NCBI GenBank assembly: GCA_002633005.1
Contig: NMRA01000516.1
Location: 101,346 to 136,183 of the forward strand
Source: Phoronis australis
Taxonomy: Eukaryota; Phoronida; Phoronidae
Direction of reading: 5' to 3'
DNA: 34,838 nt
The notes beneath the pieces were generated by a model. It searched no databases. It was given only the letters and a program-made list of their open reading frames with translations, and was not told where the DNA came from. Below, one piece after another: positions 32,459-34,838 of this stretch (within the stretch, counting starts at the first letter, position 1; the number at the start of each line of letters is the position of its first letter). The translations under genes were made by a program, and so were the position numbers.

Positions 32459-32643
32459 CTAACATGGTGGAATTTCCAAGTTCCACTTTCCAGTTTCAAG
32501 GATGCACATTCTAGAGCGAAATTCACCACTGCGGCACAAGTAGTTGACAATGACATCACCATTTGATTTGCGACATTTGTAGCTATGGACTACTGCCCTA
32601 TTAAATTCAGTTGGGATTGTACAAACTGGTGTCTTCATCATGG
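32459..32643 (-). CDS. Terminal exon of a sushi (CCP)-domain protein, partial gene
   Basis: A strong acceptor (TTATTTTGTATGTTTTCAG) precedes an exon that enters in phase 1 and encodes about 60 residues, ending with PPC and a TAG stop. Cysteine and aromatic spacing fits a CCP/sushi module: first Cys near the start (TPVC), then VNYLC, RMC, a Trp in GKWNLE and the final PPC. There is one extra Cys (SYKC). Sushi modules are known to be encoded by single exons with phase-1 borders, as here. The apparent hydrophobic leader MTLVLLLLFCMF upstream is the translated intron tract, not a signal peptide. The protein is probably extracellular or cell-surface. Earlier exons should lie at higher coordinates, but I could not find them in the window. 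Confidence 0.6.
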
Positions 32644-33094
32644 CTGAAAACATACAAAATAACAGCAGTAAAACAAGTGTCACAAATTACCCACACATAA
32701 CTAAAAAGATACAAAAGGCATAATGCAGCTAAAACCACTTACAGTTTCCAAAAATGTTGCTAGATTTTGAGGATTATAGTAATTACACAAGAAAAGATGT
32801 AAAGTACAATTCAGTTNATCAGTTGGTGCAAGCCCAATCTCAATAGGCAACTGACACACCACAGGTTGTCATTGTTGGTATAGTTCATTGTCACTCCCTG
32901 TAACTGACTGTATCTGTGCTTCATTACTTGTTGCTGGGCCTAGCTAGGTGGCCACTGTATTATGACTTCTGAGGATGGTGTTTAATAAATGACACCGAAA
33001 CATGTCAAGTTTTAAATCCGTTGTTGTTTTCGTGAACATATGCTGTTACTTGCTATCATGGAGATAGTGTAATTAGGTTTTGAAAAACAGAACA
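32644..33094. other. Probable intron of the sushi gene; contains one N
   Basis: Intronic by inference from the acceptor at 32644. A single N is at 32817. Unlike the N at 25952, I see no duplicated sequence on its two sides. No exon is recognised. Confidence 0.4.
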
Positions 33095-33900
33095 AGAGCA
33101 ATGCAGAGCATTGCAATGTGCTCACGACAGCACCGCAAACGGTGTGCTTCTATGATATTTTTATTATCACAAAATGCCCATTAGATGGTACAAAACTAAT
33201 GAAATCTATCCCAACTGAGGAGGCGCCATCTCAGTACTAAACAAATTTGATGAAAACAAGCCAAAGAACTTCCAATATTTAGAGGTAAACTTAAACAAAC
33301 AATTAACTCTAAGAGGCATAGCTATCAAACTTATCGTCATCAGTTACCATGTCTATAGGAGCCCATCTGCAAAATTTCGCAAAGGATTCCTTCAAAGAGT
33401 TAAGAAGATACAGCCGTAGATGCAAAAATGCAAAGTTGACCCTAGGGGGTTCCAAAATAGTGCAAAACATCTGAAAATCAATGTCAGTTGGGGTCTTCAT
33501 ATCATCTATGTACTGTCTAAAACCCACATATAATGCATTTCGATTTCTGGGTTTGTCATTACTTTCCTTGTATGTTACGTGTATTCTTCAATAAATATAT
33601 ATCACCTTAAAAACATAAAAAATTGCCATCAGGGGGCACAGATGTATTTTGATCAGTTCGACACTTGTTACAATTTGTCGTCTCCTCCATAGGAACATAT
33701 CTTTCAAATTCCACAAAGCTCCTTCAAATGGTTAAAAAATCGGCAATAGGAAGCGTCACACAGTACTCAGACCTGTCTAAAAGTCAACGTCAGTTGATAC
33801 CTTATCAGGAACACATGTGTAAATTTTTTTAATGACCCTTTAAGAGGCATGGCAGATAGGGAAGCAGATGTCAGAAAACTGATATAAAAATAACATAAGT
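33095..33900 (+). repeat. Dispersed ~150-bp-monomer element, degraded copy
   Basis: It starts AGAGCAATGCAGAGCATTGC and then carries degenerate monomers with TTAGATGGTACAAA, CCTAGGGGGTTCC (about 33427) and CCATCAGGGGGCAC (about 33627). The last has one mismatch to the CTCF core. The monomers are more diverged than in the copy at 17781-19502, suggesting an older insertion, or one that has lost homogenisation. Confidence 0.65.
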
Positions 33901-33969
33901 GGCCACCGGCGACACAGAAAAGGCCAAATCTTTCCAAAAAAGGGAAGTCATTGTCCTCTCCTTTGTGGA

Positions 33970-34240
33970 ACGCCCTAAAAGCGTGTCGAACGTGTAAAAC
34001 GTGGCGTGTCAAACGAGTAAAATGTTGCGTGTCAAACGTGTCAAAAGCGTGTAATTTTCGTTCCAATACTCCATGTTTGACACGCTTATCATGTCAAACG
34101 TGGCGATAAGCGTGTAAAACGTGGCAATAGCGTGTTGAACGTGGCGTGAAGCGTGTCGAACGTGGCGTGCCAAAACGTGGCAAAAACGTGGCACTTTTGA
34201 CACCCTAGTGTGTCAAACATGGCGCTTTTGACAGGCTAGC
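33970..34240. repeat. Irregular minisatellite of GTGTCAAACGTGGCG-type units
   Basis: Many variants of CGTGTCAAACGTGGCG, CGTGTAAAACGTGGC and AGCGTGT are packed in both orientations (for example TTTGACACGCTTATCATGTC AAACG near 34076). Unit length varies, so the array looks old or mosaic. Open frames across it on the minus strand (33767-34203) are repeat-driven. Confidence 0.75.
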
Positions 34241-34583
34241 CTGTAATCTGTGTCATTGCCATGGTAGTGACCCCACATTTAGCCTGAGGCCGTGTACAAG
34301 CCATAATGTTCTTGTTTATAGCAGCTCACCATCCACCATGGGAATCCATACTGAACGCAAATGTATAAAGGGATTTCTTCTTTAAGCCACAGTTTATTGT
34401 TACTGTTGATGTAAATAATCCAAAATGTGATAATGATATAGAATCATTAAAAGGATAATGTAACTATCCAACTCTTACCACATACTGTTGTCACTAAATT
34501 TCATTACATCTAGAATAACATTAACACAGAAACGAGAGCGCTCGGAGGAGCGACACTTGGCGGAATTAATCGAAAAGACGACG

Positions 34584-34768
34584 AACACGATATCATTCAT
34601 ATGACTAGCGAAGAAATCAAATTGAGAGCATACAATCAACTATAATAAAGAATGAAAGCCCGTTCAAAACTCTATCTAAAATGGTAGTTTGGCAAACACG
34701 ATAACATTCATGTGACTAGCGAAGAAATCAAATAGAGAGCATACAATCAAGTACAATAAAGAACAATA
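34584..34768. repeat. Two-copy 111-bp direct repeat
   Basis: AACACGATA(T/A)CATTCAT, GACTAGCGAAGAAATCAAAT and GAGAGCATACAATCAA occur at 34584 and again at 34695 with few changes, followed in both by AATAAAGAA. No coding content is seen; the surrounding 34241-34838 is otherwise unassigned. Confidence 0.8.
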
Positions 34769-34838
34769 GATGGCGCAACATGACGGTCCAGTCTGCAGTA
34801 GGACAGTGCTGGCTGGGTCAGTCTGGGTCAACTAGGCA

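Noticed and set aside
32644-32683. Signal peptide on a 74-residue secreted peptide
   Set aside because: The hydrophobic leader is the pyrimidine tract of a strong 3' splice site translated by chance.

Overview
The window looks like nuclear DNA of a multicellular animal, most likely a marine invertebrate with a heterozygous, repeat-rich genome. The evidence is AT-rich non-coding DNA, spliceosomal exon borders (a pyrimidine tract plus AG before exons, AG/GTAA after them), an extracellular sushi-type exon, many non-autonomous DNA transposons and layered tandem repeats. I see no operons, bacterial genes or ribosome binding sites. Species cannot be fixed from the sequence alone.

Layout. 1-3900: right end of a TA-flanked DNA transposon (1-323), then about 3 kb of unassigned AT-rich DNA with one tRNA-derived SINE-like unit. 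3636-6500: a fragment of a dispersed repeat, a perfect 30-bp-arm hairpin, and a 39-bp minisatellite split by a complete 1411-bp transposon. 6500-8840: low-copy DNA with a few weak exon candidates. 8845-12741: a composite satellite locus (16-bp minisatellite, three 1.19-kb units, three 62-bp hairpin units, 16-bp minisatellite). 13440-14352: a TTAA-flanked element with about 310-bp inverted repeats. 15248-16972: a second TA-flanked CGCCC-rich transposon. 17781-19502: a dispersed element built of ~150-bp monomers in three-monomer (~450-bp) units. 20683-20914: a 58-bp tandem array. 21304-22850: another copy of the dispersed element, with an intact 96-codon ORF embedded. 22920-27232, minus strand: one very large coding exon. 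27903-28800 and 33095-33900: two more dispersed-element copies. 28800-30400: CpG-containing, promoter-like low-copy DNA. 31085-31199: a hairpin. 31907-32429: a ~520-bp MITE. 32459-32643, minus strand: a terminal sushi-type exon. 33960-34250 and 34584-34768: short tandem repeats.

Genes. Two are well supported, both on the minus strand: a serine/lysine-rich, probably disordered protein of at least ~1276 residues with a PP1-docking-type motif, and the last exon of a sushi-domain protein. The large exon appears in two broken frames only because 481 bp of it is present twice around a single N. The copies differ by two substitutions, which is best read as two alleles joined in the assembly.

Main points for follow-up. 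(1) The ~150-bp monomers repeatedly carry a CTCF-like core, twice as an exact consensus match. (2) The 1.19-kb satellite carries six regularly spaced DR1-type nuclear-receptor sites, four of them perfect. (3) Two TA-flanked transposon families share CCGTA-type ends and subterminal TAAgCGCCC/TAAcCGCCC repeats. One of them sits in a minisatellite so cleanly that removing it with one TA restores the 39-bp period exactly.
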